This document shows, piece after piece, positions 55,941-64,000 of a stretch of 64,000 bases of DNA (positions within the stretch are counted from its first letter, which is position 1; every line of letters starts with the position of its first letter). Below the pieces are notes generated by a model that was given only the letters and a program-made list of their open reading frames with translations, was not told the DNA's origin and ran no database searches. A program made the position numbers and the translations under genes. The DNA comes from Vannielia litorea (GTDB taxonomy: Bacteria > Pseudomonadota > Alphaproteobacteria > Rhodobacterales > Rhodobacteraceae), in the NCBI RefSeq assembly GCF_018424695.1, contig NZ_QTNQ01000002.1, positions 1 to 64,000 of the forward strand, given 5' to 3'.

Positions 55941-56810
55941 GTGACCGTTTACAACTTCGGCTCCATCAACCGTGACCTCATCCACGAGGTGCCGCATATG
56001 CCCGCCCCGGGAGAAACCCTGGCTGCCACCCGCTACTCGGTGGGGCTAGGTGGCAAGGGGGCCAACCAGTCTGTGGCGGCGGCCAGGGCTGGTGCGAAGA
56101 CTGTCCATATCGGTGCCGTCGGTCAGGAAGATGGCTGGTCCGTCGCGCAGCTCGAAGGTTACGGCGTCGATGTGTCCCATATCCGCCGTGTCGAGGCCGA
56201 AACCGGGCATGCGGTGATATATGTCGACCCACTGGGTGAAAACTCCATCGTCATTCAGCATGGCGCCAATGCCGAACAATCACTCGAGGCGATCGAAGCC
56301 GCGCTGGGCGAGGCCTCATCCGGAGACGTGTTGCTGCTGCAAAACGAAACACCGCTCACCGAAGATGTCGCCAAATCGGGCCGGAACAGAGACCTTTTCG
56401 TCATCTACTCCGCCGCGCCCTTCGAGCCGGATGCCGTCAGCGCGATGCTGCCCTACGTCGACTTGCTGGTGATGAACCGCGTTGAATGTGAAGAGCTGGA
56501 GCGCCGCAACCAGATGCCGCTGGCCGAAATTCCGGTGCCCCATGTTCTGGTCACACTCGGAGCCGACGGCGCGCTTTGGCGCGATCAGTCCGATGGCAGT
56601 GTCACCCACGTGCCCGCGCGCACGGTCGAGGCTGTCGACACGACCGGGGCGGGCGATTGCTTCATCGGCACGATTGCCGCCGCATTGTCCGAGGGCATGG
56701 AGCGCAAACCCGCGCTGGAACTCGCAACTGCTGCTGCCGCAATTCAGGTCACCCGGTCGGGTGCCGCGCCAGCCATGCCCGACCGTGCCGAGGTTGAGGC
56801 CACCCTTTGA
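55941..56810 (+). CDS. Ribokinase-family (PfkB) sugar kinase
   Basis: 289-residue PfkB carbohydrate kinase closest in pattern to ribokinase. The N-terminal FGSINRDLIHEVPHMPAPGETL and GGKGANQSVAAARAGA bind the sugar, and VEAVDTTGAGDCFIGTIAAAL has the catalytic Asp in the DTTGAGD anion hole. Start is GTG 55941, 12 bases after the maeB stop. The sugar substrate is not certain. Convergent with msrA. Confidence 0.88.
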   Translation: MTVYNFGSINRDLIHEVPHMPAPGETLAATRYSVGLGGKGANQSVAAARAGAKTVHIGAVGQEDGWSVAQLEGYGVDVSHIRRVEAETGHAVIYVDPLGENSIVIQHGANAEQSLEAIEAALGEASSGDVLLLQNETPLTEDVAKSGRNRDLFVIYSAAPFEPDAVSAMLPYVDLLVMNRVECEELERRNQMPLAEIPVPHVLVTLGADGALWRDQSDGSVTHVPARTVEAVDTTGAGDCFIGTIAAALSEGMERKPALELATAAAAIQVTRSGAAPAMPDRAEVEATL

Positions 56811-56817
56811 GGCCGAT

Positions 56818-57483
56818 TCAACCTCCGGCAAACGGCGCAGCGCTGCCCCACAGCGAACGCACCCGTGCGTCGCGGCCACAGCTGTCACGGTAAAGCTTGT
56901 AGGCCTTCGCCTTGGACCGCGGGCCAAAGCGCGTCAGAATGATGTCGTCCTTCTTGTAATAATCCTGGTGGTAGGCCTCGGCTGCATAGAACGGCCCCGC
57001 GCTCAGAACCGGCGTTACCACGTCCTTGCCGAGGGCTTTTTCCGCAGCAGCCACGGCAGCCTCCGCTTTCGCCCGCTCGTCCGAGCCTGAAACGAAAATC
57101 GCCGTCCTGTAGCTGTTTCCGCGGTCGCAAAACTGGCCCCCTGCATCCGTCGGTTCCACGCTGCGGAGGAAGGCATGAAGGATCTGCTCATATGTGATCA
57201 CATCCGGGTCGTAGCGCACCTGCACGGCCTCAAAGTGGCCGGTGCCCCCACGCACCACCTGCTTGTAGGTCGGGTTGGCCACGCTCCCGCCGGTAAAGCC
57301 CGAAACCACCTCTTCGACGCCCTTCAGCTTTTCAAAGTCAGCCTCCACGCACCAGAAGCAGCCGCCCGCCAGAACAGCGGTCTCAGTGGCAGCCGCCTTG
57401 GCGGGGGCGCAGTTGATAGCGATGCCCAGGGCAATCATCAGCGAAAGCAGCATGGGCCGGCCGCGTCGTAATTTCATCAACAT
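56818..57483 (-). CDS. msrA: Exported peptide methionine sulfoxide reductase A
   Basis: 221 residues with an N-terminal Sec signal peptide ([20 protein letters not shown]) followed by MsrA. The catalytic Cys is in [18 protein letters not shown], then [30 protein letters not shown], and the resolving Cys region toward the end (LYRDSCGRD). Most MsrA are cytoplasmic, so an exported form protects periplasmic proteins. The start could be the ATG at 57453, which leaves the same signal peptide. Confidence 0.9.
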   Translation of the reverse strand: MLMKLRRGRPMLLSLMIALGIAINCAPAKAAATETAVLAGGCFWCVEADFEKLKGVEEVVSGFTGGSVANPTYKQVVRGGTGHFEAVQVRYDPDVITYEQILHAFLRSVEPTDAGGQFCDRGNSYRTAIFVSGSDERAKAEAAVAAAEKALGKDVVTPVLSAGPFYAAEAYHQDYYKKDDIILTRFGPRSKAKAYKLYRDSCGRDARVRSLWGSAAPFAGG

Positions 57484-57666
57484 GATTCATCCTCCTGTTG
57501 CCTGATCCCTCACGTCCGGCAGGCCGACGGTCCAATCACCGGGGCGTGACCTCACACCGTCTTTATCCTTGGAAATATCGCGCAGCCTGCCTAGCGTGGC
57601 GGTATGAACGCGCACAGCAAGCTCAAACCCAACCTCGCCTGCGCCGCGCGTCACGGAGCCCGCTGC
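57484..57666. other. Intergenic region, 183 bp, between divergent genes
   Basis: Holds the promoters of msrA (leftward) and of the small lipoprotein gene (rightward). I saw no recognisable operator, RNA or terminator in it. Confidence 0.5.
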
Positions 57667-57933
57667 ATGAAACGCTTGTTGCCCCTTCTTCTCCTCTCCG
57701 CCTGCATGACAGAGCCGCAATCACCACAGACTGGCGAGGTCAGCTGGGAGGAGGCCCGCGCCCTCTTCAAGGCCTGCAAGGTGGAATACGCCTATCAGGA
57801 CCATCAGCGTAACGTTCTCCTCACACTCTTCGACGGCAGCACCGTCACAACCGTGGAACCGGGCCTTGACGATATTTTTCACACCGATGCGCTCGCGCCC
57901 GGTTGCCCGGAAATCGCAATCATCACAGAATGA
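57667..57933 (+). CDS. Small lipoprotein of unknown function
   Basis: 88 residues with a lipoprotein signal (KRLLPLLLLSACMTEP; lipobox LLSAC). The mature portion is acidic with two cysteines that could pair (KACKVEYAY and APGCPEIAI). The ATG at 57667 is chosen from the signal peptide; the frame is open 63 bases further upstream without signal character. It precedes the sulfotransferase-like gene by four bases. Confidence 0.65.
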   Translation: MKRLLPLLLLSACMTEPQSPQTGEVSWEEARALFKACKVEYAYQDHQRNVLLTLFDGSTVTTVEPGLDDIFHTDALAPGCPEIAIITE

Positions 57934-57937
57934 CGCC

Positions 57938-58639
57938 ATGAAAATCGCGATGTGGTCCGGACCGCGAAACCTCTCGACGGCGATGATGTATGCGTTCGCC
58001 GCCCGTGGCGACTGCGCCGCATGGGACGAACCCTTCTACGCAGCCTACCTTTCGGCCACGGGAATCGATCACCCGATGAAGGCCGCGATCCTCGCTGAAA
58101 ACGTCACTAACCCCGCGGAAGTCGCGGCCAGATGTGCCGGTCCCAACCCCGAGGGCAAGGCCCACTTCTACCAGAAGCACATGGCGCTCCACATGATCGA
58201 CGGCATGCCACTGGATTGGGCAGATGGCTGCGTCAACGTTCATCTCATCCGCCACCCGGCCCGCGTTGTTGCGAGCTATGCTGCAAAGCGTGAGCATCCG
58301 ACGCTCGCCGATATCGGCTATGCCCAACACGCAGAGCTCTTCGCCCGATTTCCCGGCCCGGTCATCGATGCAACCGATATCCGAGCCAATCCTGAAGCGA
58401 TGCTTCAAACGCTATGTGCCGAGATAGGACTGGCCTTTACGCCTGGCATGCTCGCCTGGCCAGCCGGCCCCAAGCCTTTCGACGGCACTTGGGCGCCCCA
58501 TTGGTATGCCGCCATTCACCGGTCCACCGGGTTTGCCGGTGCCGAGGGGCCAATGCCTGAACTCGATGGTGACATGGCAGAACTCGCCCGCAGCGCCATG
58601 CCGTTCTACGAAGATTTGGCTGCCCGGAAAATTTCTTGA
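57938..58639 (+). CDS. Sulfotransferase-like protein
   Basis: 233-residue protein with the PAPS-dependent sulfotransferase pattern. The N-terminal IAMWSGPRNLSTAMMYAFAARGD is the 5'-phosphosulfate-binding loop, and VHLIRHPARVVASYAA matches the 3'-phosphate-binding IxRNPxxxxxSxY region with His in place of Asn. Related small proteins in Rhodobacterales are annotated as sulfotransferases, but activity is not established. Start ATG 57938 is 4 bases after the lipoprotein stop. Confidence 0.7.
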   Translation: MKIAMWSGPRNLSTAMMYAFAARGDCAAWDEPFYAAYLSATGIDHPMKAAILAENVTNPAEVAARCAGPNPEGKAHFYQKHMALHMIDGMPLDWADGCVNVHLIRHPARVVASYAAKREHPTLADIGYAQHAELFARFPGPVIDATDIRANPEAMLQTLCAEIGLAFTPGMLAWPAGPKPFDGTWAPHWYAAIHRSTGFAGAEGPMPELDGDMAELARSAMPFYEDLAARKIS

Positions 58640-58744
58640 GATTTCTGGGTTCGATCTGAAACTCTCCGGCCCCGACTTCCGTGACATCTCCCAAGGCTGG
58701 CGCAAAAGGCGCTGGTCACTTCACACGTTCCGAAAGGGAGAAAC

Positions 58745-59158
58745 ATGAAAAACCTCGTACTCAGCACTGCACTCGTTCTCACCGGCACGGCGGCCTTCGC
58801 CGCGAGCCATGGGATGGCGCCGATGGTTGAGGCCACCGATCAGACCGTCGAAAATGGCGTGGTGTCTGCCTCCAAGGTCGTCGCGGGCGAAAACGGCTGG
58901 CTCGTCGTGCACCGCACCGACGCCGAAATGAAGCCCGGCCCCGTCGTGGGCCACGCGCCGCTGCGGATGGGCGAAAACATGGACGTGGCCGCGATCCTCA
59001 CCGAAGAGGTGAAGCCCGGCGACATGCTCATGCTGATGGTGCACTCCGAAGCGGGCGGCATGAAGACCGGCATCTTCGAATACACCCTCGGGGCCAAGGA
59101 AGATGGCCCGATCAAGCCCGATGGAAACCTGGTGATGACGACCATCACCGCTCAATAA
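58745..59158 (+). CDS. Secreted DUF7282-like protein
   Basis: 137 residues with a Sec signal peptide (MKNLVLSTALVLTGTAAFAAS) and a mature domain beginning ASHGMAPMVEATDQTVENGVVSASKVVAGENGWLVVH, the pattern of DUF7282 proteins found in periplasms of marine alphaproteobacteria. It is rich in Met and acidic residues (MKPGPVVGHAPLRMGENMDV). GAAAGGGAGAA precedes the ATG and a strong terminator follows. Function unknown. Confidence 0.75.
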   Translation: MKNLVLSTALVLTGTAAFAASHGMAPMVEATDQTVENGVVSASKVVAGENGWLVVHRTDAEMKPGPVVGHAPLRMGENMDVAAILTEEVKPGDMLMLMVHSEAGGMKTGIFEYTLGAKEDGPIKPDGNLVMTTITAQ

Positions 59159-59169
59159 GTCGAGCAGCA

Positions 59170-59206
59170 GGGCGGCGGCTTCTCCGGGCCGCCGCCCGCA
59201 TCTTTT
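59170..59206 (+). terminator. Rho-independent terminator after the secreted protein
   Basis: GGGCGGCGGC (59170-59179) pairs perfectly with GCCGCCGCCC (59188-59197) around an 8-base loop and is followed by GCATCTTTT. It lies 11 bases after the stop. Confidence 0.85.
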
Positions 59207-59252
59207 CCACACTATCGGCTCGCGCTACCTTCGCCGAAAGGCAGGGAGCCAC

Positions 59253-59660
59253 ATGACCGACAAAGAATTCTCGCCCGAGGGCTTCAAGCCCCGCGCGCCC
59301 TACAAGCCCTGGGCACCATGGGCTCGGCTCGTGCTTGCCTTCCTCATCATTGGGTTCTGGGTCAAACCGGGGTGCGAAAGGCTTTGCGGCAAGGTCAACC
59401 GGATCGACAAGCGCAGCCTTCCGAAGGCTTGGAAAGAGAGTGCCAAGCGATATCAGGGGGCTGTCGGTGCGGCCGTCCCCACGCGCTTTGGCTGCATCTG
59501 GCTCGATACGATGGGCGAGGAGATGGCGGGGTACGCGATGTCGGACGTGCTGCACGACCTGCGTGTGGGCGATGAAATCACCCTATGGGTTCGCCCGGAC
59601 GTGGGCACCATCACCAAGATCCGCAACCACACCCGCCCGCGCAGGTGGTGGAGCTATTAA
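59253..59660 (+). CDS. Small single-pass membrane protein, unknown function
   Basis: 135 residues. A proline- and aromatic-rich N-terminal stretch precedes one hydrophobic segment (WARLVLAFLIIGFWV), and the rest is a soluble domain rich in Arg, Lys and Gly (GCERLCGKVNRIDKRSLPKAWK, VLHDLRVGDEITLWVRPD), possibly a small beta-barrel. Function unknown. It has GAAAGGCAGGGAG before the ATG, so it is probably expressed. The end overlaps the convergent GNAT gene by 4 bases. Confidence 0.6.
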   Translation: MTDKEFSPEGFKPRAPYKPWAPWARLVLAFLIIGFWVKPGCERLCGKVNRIDKRSLPKAWKESAKRYQGAVGAAVPTRFGCIWLDTMGEEMAGYAMSDVLHDLRVGDEITLWVRPDVGTITKIRNHTRPRRWWSY

Positions 59661-60118
59661 AGCACCAGCGCGCGTTCCAGGTCTTCCCCGTCGTAGCGTT
59701 CCCGCCCCGTCAGTTCGAACCCCAGCTTCTGGTAGAAAGCGGCCGCCGGGTTTTCGTGCATGTGGCTGAGCACAAACCGCTTGGCCCCGCGGTCCCGGGC
59801 CCAGTCCACAAGCCAGCCCAGCGCCGCGGCGCCGTATCCCTTGCCCTGCTCCTCGGCGCCGATCAGAAGGCGCCACAAGAACACCCCTTCCGGGTCGTCG
59901 CCTTCTTCGAGGCGGTCAGCCTCGCGCCAGTCGAGCATGAGGGCCAAGCCCACGTGGCGGTCGCCGTCCAGTATCGCAAACGGGTAGGCACCGGGCGTAT
60001 AGGCGGCTTGCGCGAGGCTGATCGCGTTGTTGGAAACGAGGTGATCCTGTTCCGGGGCCACCACGAGCCGGATCAGCGGGTTCACGTCATCCCGCTCCAC
60101 CAGCCGCAAGCTCACCAT
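59657..60118 (-). CDS. GNAT-family N-acetyltransferase
   Basis: 153-residue GNAT domain. VSLRLVERDDVNPLIRLVV is the first strand, the acetyl-CoA motif is EEQGKGYGAAALGWLVDWARDRGA (Q-x-x-G-x-G/A), and HENPAAAFYQKLGFELTGRERYDG is the C-terminal block. The start overlaps the argG stop by one base (TAATG), so it is coupled to argG. Substrate unknown. Confidence 0.86.
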   Translation of the reverse strand: MVSLRLVERDDVNPLIRLVVAPEQDHLVSNNAISLAQAAYTPGAYPFAILDGDRHVGLALMLDWREADRLEEGDDPEGVFLWRLLIGAEEQGKGYGAAALGWLVDWARDRGAKRFVLSHMHENPAAAFYQKLGFELTGRERYDGEDLERALVL

Positions 60119-61341
60119 TAGCCGATCCGCTTGTTACGCGCGGCGATCAGCTTGAGCCGCAGCGCGTTGAGGTGGATGAAGCCCTGCGCGTCCTTCTGGT
60201 CGTAAGCGCCCGCATCCTCTTCGAAGGTCACATGGGCCTCGGAATAGAGCGTGTGGTCAGACTTGCGCGCCACGCACTTCGCCGAACCCTTGTAGAGCTT
60301 CAGCGTCACCGTCCCGGTCACATGCTCCTGGCTGTGGTCGATGGCGGCTTGCAGCATCTCGCGCTCGGGGCTGAACCAGAAGCCGTTGTAGATAAGCTCT
60401 GCATAGCGCGGCATCAGCTCGTCTTTCAGGTGCATCGCGCCCCGGTCGAGCGTGATGCTCTCGATCCCGCGGTGAGCTTCCAGCAGCAGCGTGCCACCCG
60501 GCGTTTCGTAGATCCCGCGCGACTTCATGCCGACGAAGCGGCCTTCCACCAGGTCCAGCCGCCCGCAGCCGTGCTTGCCGCCCAGCTCGTTCAGCTTGGT
60601 CAGCACGGTCGCCGGGCTCATCGCCTCGCCGTTCACGCTCACCGCGTCGCCTTTTTCAAAGCCGATTTCCACGAACTCGGGCTTGTCGGGGGCATCTTCG
60701 GGGTGAACCGTCCGCTGATACACGTAATCTGGTGCCATTTCGGCCGGATCTTCCAGCACCTTGCCCTCTGAAGAGGTGTGCAGGAGGTTTGCATCAACGC
60801 TGAAGGGCGCCTCACCGCGCTTGTCCTTGGCAATCGGAATCTGGTGCTGCTCGGCAAATTCGATCAGCTTGGTCCGGCTGCTCAGGTCCCATTCCCGCCA
60901 CGGGGCGATCACCTTGATCTCGGGGTTCAGCGCATAGGCGCTCAGCTCAAAGCGCACCTGATCATTGCCTTTGCCGGTCGCCCCATGGGCCACGGCGTCC
61001 GCACCCGTTTCGGCGGCAATCTCGACCAGCCGTTTGGAGATCAAGGGGCGGGCAATCGACGTGCCCAGCAGGTAGACGCCCTCATAAACCGCATTGGCCC
61101 GGAACATCGGGAAGACGAAATCGCGCACGAACTCTTCGCGCACATCTTCGATGAAGATGTTCTCCGGCTTGATCCCCAGCAGCTCGGCCTTCTTGCGCGC
61201 GGGGTCCAGCTCTTCACCCTGGCCAAGGTCGGCTGTGAAGGTGACAACCTCGCAGCCGTATTCCACCTGAAGCCATTTGAGGATGATCGAGGTATCAAGC
61301 CCGCCGCTATAGGCGAGGACAACTTTCTTGGGGGCGGTCAT
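60118..61341 (-). CDS. argG: Argininosuccinate synthase
   Basis: 407-residue enzyme that joins citrulline and aspartate in arginine synthesis. [20 protein letters not shown] is the PP-loop ATP motif, [16 protein letters not shown] and [19 protein letters not shown] follow, and [21 protein letters not shown] is in the C-terminal half. ATG 61341 gives the canonical start ([11 protein letters not shown]). A GNAT gene is coupled downstream. Confidence 0.97.
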   Translation of the reverse strand: MTAPKKVVLAYSGGLDTSIILKWLQVEYGCEVVTFTADLGQGEELDPARKKAELLGIKPENIFIEDVREEFVRDFVFPMFRANAVYEGVYLLGTSIARPLISKRLVEIAAETGADAVAHGATGKGNDQVRFELSAYALNPEIKVIAPWREWDLSSRTKLIEFAEQHQIPIAKDKRGEAPFSVDANLLHTSSEGKVLEDPAEMAPDYVYQRTVHPEDAPDKPEFVEIGFEKGDAVSVNGEAMSPATVLTKLNELGGKHGCGRLDLVEGRFVGMKSRGIYETPGGTLLLEAHRGIESITLDRGAMHLKDELMPRYAELIYNGFWFSPEREMLQAAIDHSQEHVTGTVTLKLYKGSAKCVARKSDHTLYSEAHVTFEEDAGAYDQKDAQGFIHLNALRLKLIAARNKRIG

Positions 61342-61413
61342 GTGCCGGGCGCTCCGTCGTCTTGCGTTCAAGGCGGCGGTCTATGCCCTTTCGGGAGGGA
61401 ATCCAAGGGGCCG

Positions 61414-61731
61414 TCAGGAAGCGCGCCCCTGCTCGAAGGCCGCAAGAGAGGCCCGGAAACGCGCTGCAATCGCGGCGGCATCGCTGGCGCCGGCCCCGCC
61501 GACACGGGCGCGCACTTCCGCCGACTGACAGAGCTGCGCCACCTCGGAGAACCCCATGTTGAGCGCGGAGCTCTTGAGGAAGTGAAAATCCTCCTCCCAG
61601 TTGGAGGAGGCCCCGGTGTCGAACTTGCCGAGAATCCTTTCTGCCTCCTCGAGGAAGATCTCCGTGACCTCCTCGAAGGCCTCATCCCCGACTTCGCCCT
61701 TGAGCTCCGATACACGACCCCAGTCAATCAT
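61414..61731 (-). CDS. HPt-domain phosphotransfer protein
   Basis: 105 residues, a single HPt four-helix bundle. The phosphoacceptor is H50 in FHFLKSSALNMGFSEVAQ, the typical HxLKSSS/AxxxG pattern. It has no kinase or receiver of its own. It lies divergent from the receiver-phosphatase gene at 61868, 136 bases between starts, which suggests the two act in one phosphorelay. Confidence 0.85.
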   Translation of the reverse strand: MIDWGRVSELKGEVGDEAFEEVTEIFLEEAERILGKFDTGASSNWEEDFHFLKSSALNMGFSEVAQLCQSAEVRARVGGAGASDAAAIAARFRASLAAFEQGRAS

Positions 61732-61867
61732 CCCAATTTCCTCTTGTACTCACGAACCACGACGCAGCGACACAATAGGGAACAGATGTTGAGAGAGAAT
61801 TACTGAGCCACATAAACTTGTGCGCTTCACTCAACCTTAACGGCTGCCTGCCACACCGATCCGGCAG

Positions 61868-63169
61868 TTGCAGAAGAGTTCGCCGTCCGTGCCAACACGT
61901 ACAGTTCAACACGCGCCCGCCGGGCGATCCGCGCCCGCTGCCCAGCGCAAGGTTCTGGTGGTGGATGACAGCCGGATGCAGCGCCGTATCCTCTCAGCAA
62001 TGTTGGTAAAATGGGGGTACGCGGTTTATGAGGCCTCGGGCGGCAAGCAAGCCCTCGAGATCTGCGTTTCCGATCCACCGGACTTCGTCCTGTCTGACTG
62101 GATGATGCCCGGGATGAATGGCATCGAGTTCTGCACCATCTTCCGGGCCATCCCGCGCGACAGCTATGGCTACTTCATCCTGCTGACCTCCAAAAGCAGC
62201 GTGGAAGAGGTGGCCGCCGGTTTGGATGCCGGGGCCGATGACTACCTCGCCAAACCGATTTCCCCCGATGAGCTGCGCGCGCGCATGGCCGCCGGTGAGC
62301 GTATCCTGGGCATCCAGGCCGAACTGGTCGAAAAGAACCGGCTCGTCACCGAGACGCTCGGACAAATATCATCGCTCTACGATTCTCTCGACCGGGATTT
62401 GCAAGAAGCACGAAAGCTTCAGCAGTCTCTCATAAAGGAGCGGCACAGAAGTTTCGGCACCTCGCAAGTCTCACTTGTCTTGCGTCCGTCCGGGCACGTT
62501 GGCGGCGATCTCGTGGGTTTCTTCTCGATCAACTCCGATCGCGTCGGCCTATTTGCCATCGACGTGTCCGGCCATGGTGTCTCTTCCGCGCTGATGACGG
62601 CACGCCTCGCCGGATTCCTCTCACCCACCTCGCCCGACCAGAACGTCGCGATGATGGAAAACGAGCTTGGGCTCTATGATGCCATCTCTCCCGCAGAGCT
62701 GGCGACCACGCTCAACCGCCTCGCCTTCTCCGAACTCCAAACAGAGCATTACTTCACCCTCGCCTATGCCGATGTGAACCTGACATCCGGTGCCTTCGTT
62801 CTGGCGCAGGCTGGTCACCCGCATCCAATGATCCTGCGCGCCTCTGGAGCCATCGAAGAGGTTGGTGAGGGCGGCATGCCCGTGGGTCTGATAGAAGAAG
62901 CCGTATTCGAGCAGGTATCAGGGCGCCTCGACCCCGGCGACAGGCTCTTTCTCATGTCTGATGGGCTCACGGAGGCGATGGACCCGAACGGTGACATGCT
63001 GGGGGAAGACGGCCTCGCCGCCCTGCTGCGCCGCAACGCACCCACCCGTGGCCCCGCCTTTCTCGAAGCGCTAACCTGGGATCTGTCCGAATACACCGGC
63101 GCACCCGATTTCGCGGATGACGTGTCTGCCGTGCTCTTCGAATATGACAATCCAAAGCTCCCGGGTTAG
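61868..63169 (+). CDS. Response regulator with PP2C (SpoIIE-type) phosphatase output
   Basis: 433 residues. The N-terminal receiver has VVDDSRMQRR, the phosphoacceptor D77 in VLSDWMMPGMNG, and the Lys in DDYLAKPISPDEL. A coiled linker (LVTETLGQISSLYDSLDRDLQEARKLQQSL) leads to a PP2C-type Ser/Thr phosphatase with GGDLVGFF, FAIDVSGHGVSSALMTARL and the metal-binding FADDVSAVLFEYD. Such RsbU/RbaY-like proteins dephosphorylate anti-sigma antagonists. Start is TTG 61868 or GTG 61889 (AGAAGAG precedes the latter), so the N terminus is uncertain. Confidence 0.88.
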   Translation: MQKSSPSVPTRTVQHAPAGRSAPAAQRKVLVVDDSRMQRRILSAMLVKWGYAVYEASGGKQALEICVSDPPDFVLSDWMMPGMNGIEFCTIFRAIPRDSYGYFILLTSKSSVEEVAAGLDAGADDYLAKPISPDELRARMAAGERILGIQAELVEKNRLVTETLGQISSLYDSLDRDLQEARKLQQSLIKERHRSFGTSQVSLVLRPSGHVGGDLVGFFSINSDRVGLFAIDVSGHGVSSALMTARLAGFLSPTSPDQNVAMMENELGLYDAISPAELATTLNRLAFSELQTEHYFTLAYADVNLTSGAFVLAQAGHPHPMILRASGAIEEVGEGGMPVGLIEEAVFEQVSGRLDPGDRLFLMSDGLTEAMDPNGDMLGEDGLAALLRRNAPTRGPAFLEALTWDLSEYTGAPDFADDVSAVLFEYDNPKLPG

Positions 63170-63612
63170 AGCTGCTGCGCCCTTGCCCGGGCCGCAAAAT
63201 GGGCATCTCCCTGGTTGCCAAGAAGTGACAGGGCCTCTTCCGCATCAAGCCATACGGCCGAATGGCCCTTCTCCTGGGGCGGCCCCAACCGGCGCACAGG
63301 GCGTGCCAGAACGACGGTGCATATTTTCTCTGCCCACAGATCGTATTCAGGCATGTAGGTGAACCGCCGAAAAACTCCCAGACGCCGAAGTGGTGCGATC
63401 CGCCAGCCGGTTTCTTCCAGCACTTCCCGGTGCAGTGCCGCCATCGGCTGTTCGCCCGGATCAATTCCGCCGCCAGGCAGTTGAAACTCCGGCTTCGGAT
63501 CTTCCTGAAACGTCGTCAGCACGCGCCCGCCGAGGGGCAACAGCGCATAGATCCCCGGCCGGCGCAGGTAGCGCTGCCCGGTCCTGACCGCCTCTCCAAA
63601 TCGTCTTGTCAC
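63166..63612 (-). CDS. Nudix hydrolase
   Basis: 148 residues with the Nudix box GGGIDPGEQPMAALHREVLEETGW (G-x5-E-x7-REVLEETGW). The front GQRYLRRPGIYALLPLGGRVL and the later DLWAEKICTVVLARPV are typical beta-strand elements. The GTG at 63612 follows GGGGCAGAGG and gives a normal length; an open extension upstream looks unconserved. Substrate unknown. Divergent from hslO and convergent with the phosphatase gene. Confidence 0.86.
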   Translation of the reverse strand: MTRRFGEAVRTGQRYLRRPGIYALLPLGGRVLTTFQEDPKPEFQLPGGGIDPGEQPMAALHREVLEETGWRIAPLRRLGVFRRFTYMPEYDLWAEKICTVVLARPVRRLGPPQEKGHSAVWLDAEEALSLLGNQGDAHFAARARAQQL

Positions 63613-63689
63613 CCTCTGCCCCTTTGCCTTGCACGCCTCCGCCCTTATATGGCACCGACAATGCAAGCCTCCACCGCCAAGGAAAGCAA

Positions 63690-64000
63690 ATGACCCTCGG
63701 TGCACAGATCGCCTGGGACGATACAGTCCTGCCCTTCCAGCTCGACCGCTCTGATATTCGCGGCCGGGTGGCGCGGCTCGACGGCGTCCTCGACGAGATT
63801 CTCGCCCAACATGATTACCCCGATCCCATCGAGCAGCTCGTGGCCGAAATGGCCTTGCTGACCGCTATGATCGGCCACACCATCAAACTCCGCTGGAAGC
63901 TCTCGCTGCAAGTGCGCGGCGACGGCCCGGCCCGGCTGATCGCAACCGATTACTACGCCCCTGAAACCGAGGGCGGCCCGGCCCGCATCCGCGCCTATGC
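63690..64000 (+). CDS. hslO: HslO (Hsp33), redox-regulated chaperone, 5' part
   Basis: The visible 103 residues (TLGAQIAWDDTVLPFQLDRSDIRGRVARLDGVLDEILAQHDYPDPIEQLVAEMALLTAMIG) match the N-terminal domain of Hsp33, the chaperone activated by oxidation of its C-terminal Zn-Cys switch. The gene runs past the window end. The ATG at 63690 follows AAGGAAA. Its position next to a Nudix gene is common in Rhodobacterales. Confidence 0.9.
   Translation, partial: MTLGAQIAWDDTVLPFQLDRSDIRGRVARLDGVLDEILAQHDYPDPIEQLVAEMALLTAMIGHTIKLRWKLSLQVRGDGPARLIATDYYAPETEGGPARIRAY

Noticed and set aside
53643..55997. A 784-codon open frame antisense to maeB
   Set aside because: Same reasons: the sense gene has all malic enzyme motifs and the antisense product has no recognisable domain.

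Overview
The window is GC-rich, densely packed chromosomal DNA from an alphaproteobacterium, very probably a member of the Rhodobacterales (Roseobacter/Rhodobacter group). The evidence is the RegB/SenC/RegA redox regulatory cluster, the alphaproteobacterial AddAB pair, the order secB-dnaQ-coaE-aroE-maf / hemJ-rho-mnmE-mnmG-rsmG-parA-parB, a CtrA-type TTAA-N7-TTAA box, and two perfect parS palindromes. No rRNA, tRNA, CRISPR array, transposase, integrase or prophage was recognised.

Layout. 1-3.2 kb: end of tsaD, gpsA, an EVE-domain protein, a small membrane protein and a serine hydrolase. 3.5-12.2 kb: DUF2853 protein, universal stress protein plus Na+/amino-acid symporter, a ketopantoate-reductase-like enzyme, an orphan membrane protein, ahcY, an HD hydrolase, a membrane/SRPBCC protein, a GNAT enzyme and a lipoprotein. 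12.2-15 kb: regA, senC and divergent regB. 15.1-25.6 kb: a PAS protein behind a CtrA box, then a head-to-tail run tsaE-amgK-murU-addB-addA with 4-base overlaps, followed by trxA with its own likely promoter and terminator. 25.6-32.7 kb: a capsule-synthesis-like protein, hslV and hslU separated by two unrelated genes, an alpha/beta-hydrolase lipoprotein and an MFS transporter. 32.6-35.9 kb: smr, mltA and a Tim44-like gene, divergent from fxsA and secB.

36-46.4 kb is the probable replication-origin region. dnaQ, coaE, aroE and maf run leftward and hemJ, rho, mnmE, mnmG, rsmG, parA and parB run rightward from an AT-rich gap at 38638-39024 that has DnaA-box-like sequences. Two identical 16-base parS sites lie at the start of mnmG and inside rsmG, just before parAB.

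46.3-64 kb is mostly housekeeping: hemW-rdgB-rph divergent from hrcA-grpE, mutS, malic enzyme, a ribokinase-family kinase, an exported MsrA, several small secreted or membrane proteins, a sulfotransferase-like protein and argG. It ends with a divergent HPt / receiver-PP2C phosphatase pair, a Nudix hydrolase and the start of hslO (Hsp33).

Nothing in the window is an obviously new defence or mobile system. The most interesting points are the origin/parS architecture, the CtrA-box PAS gene, the HPt/phosphatase pair, a repeated hairpin sitting exactly between convergent stop codons, and unexplained membrane proteins, one of them inside the hslVU locus. Domain assignments come from reading motifs by eye; no database search was run.
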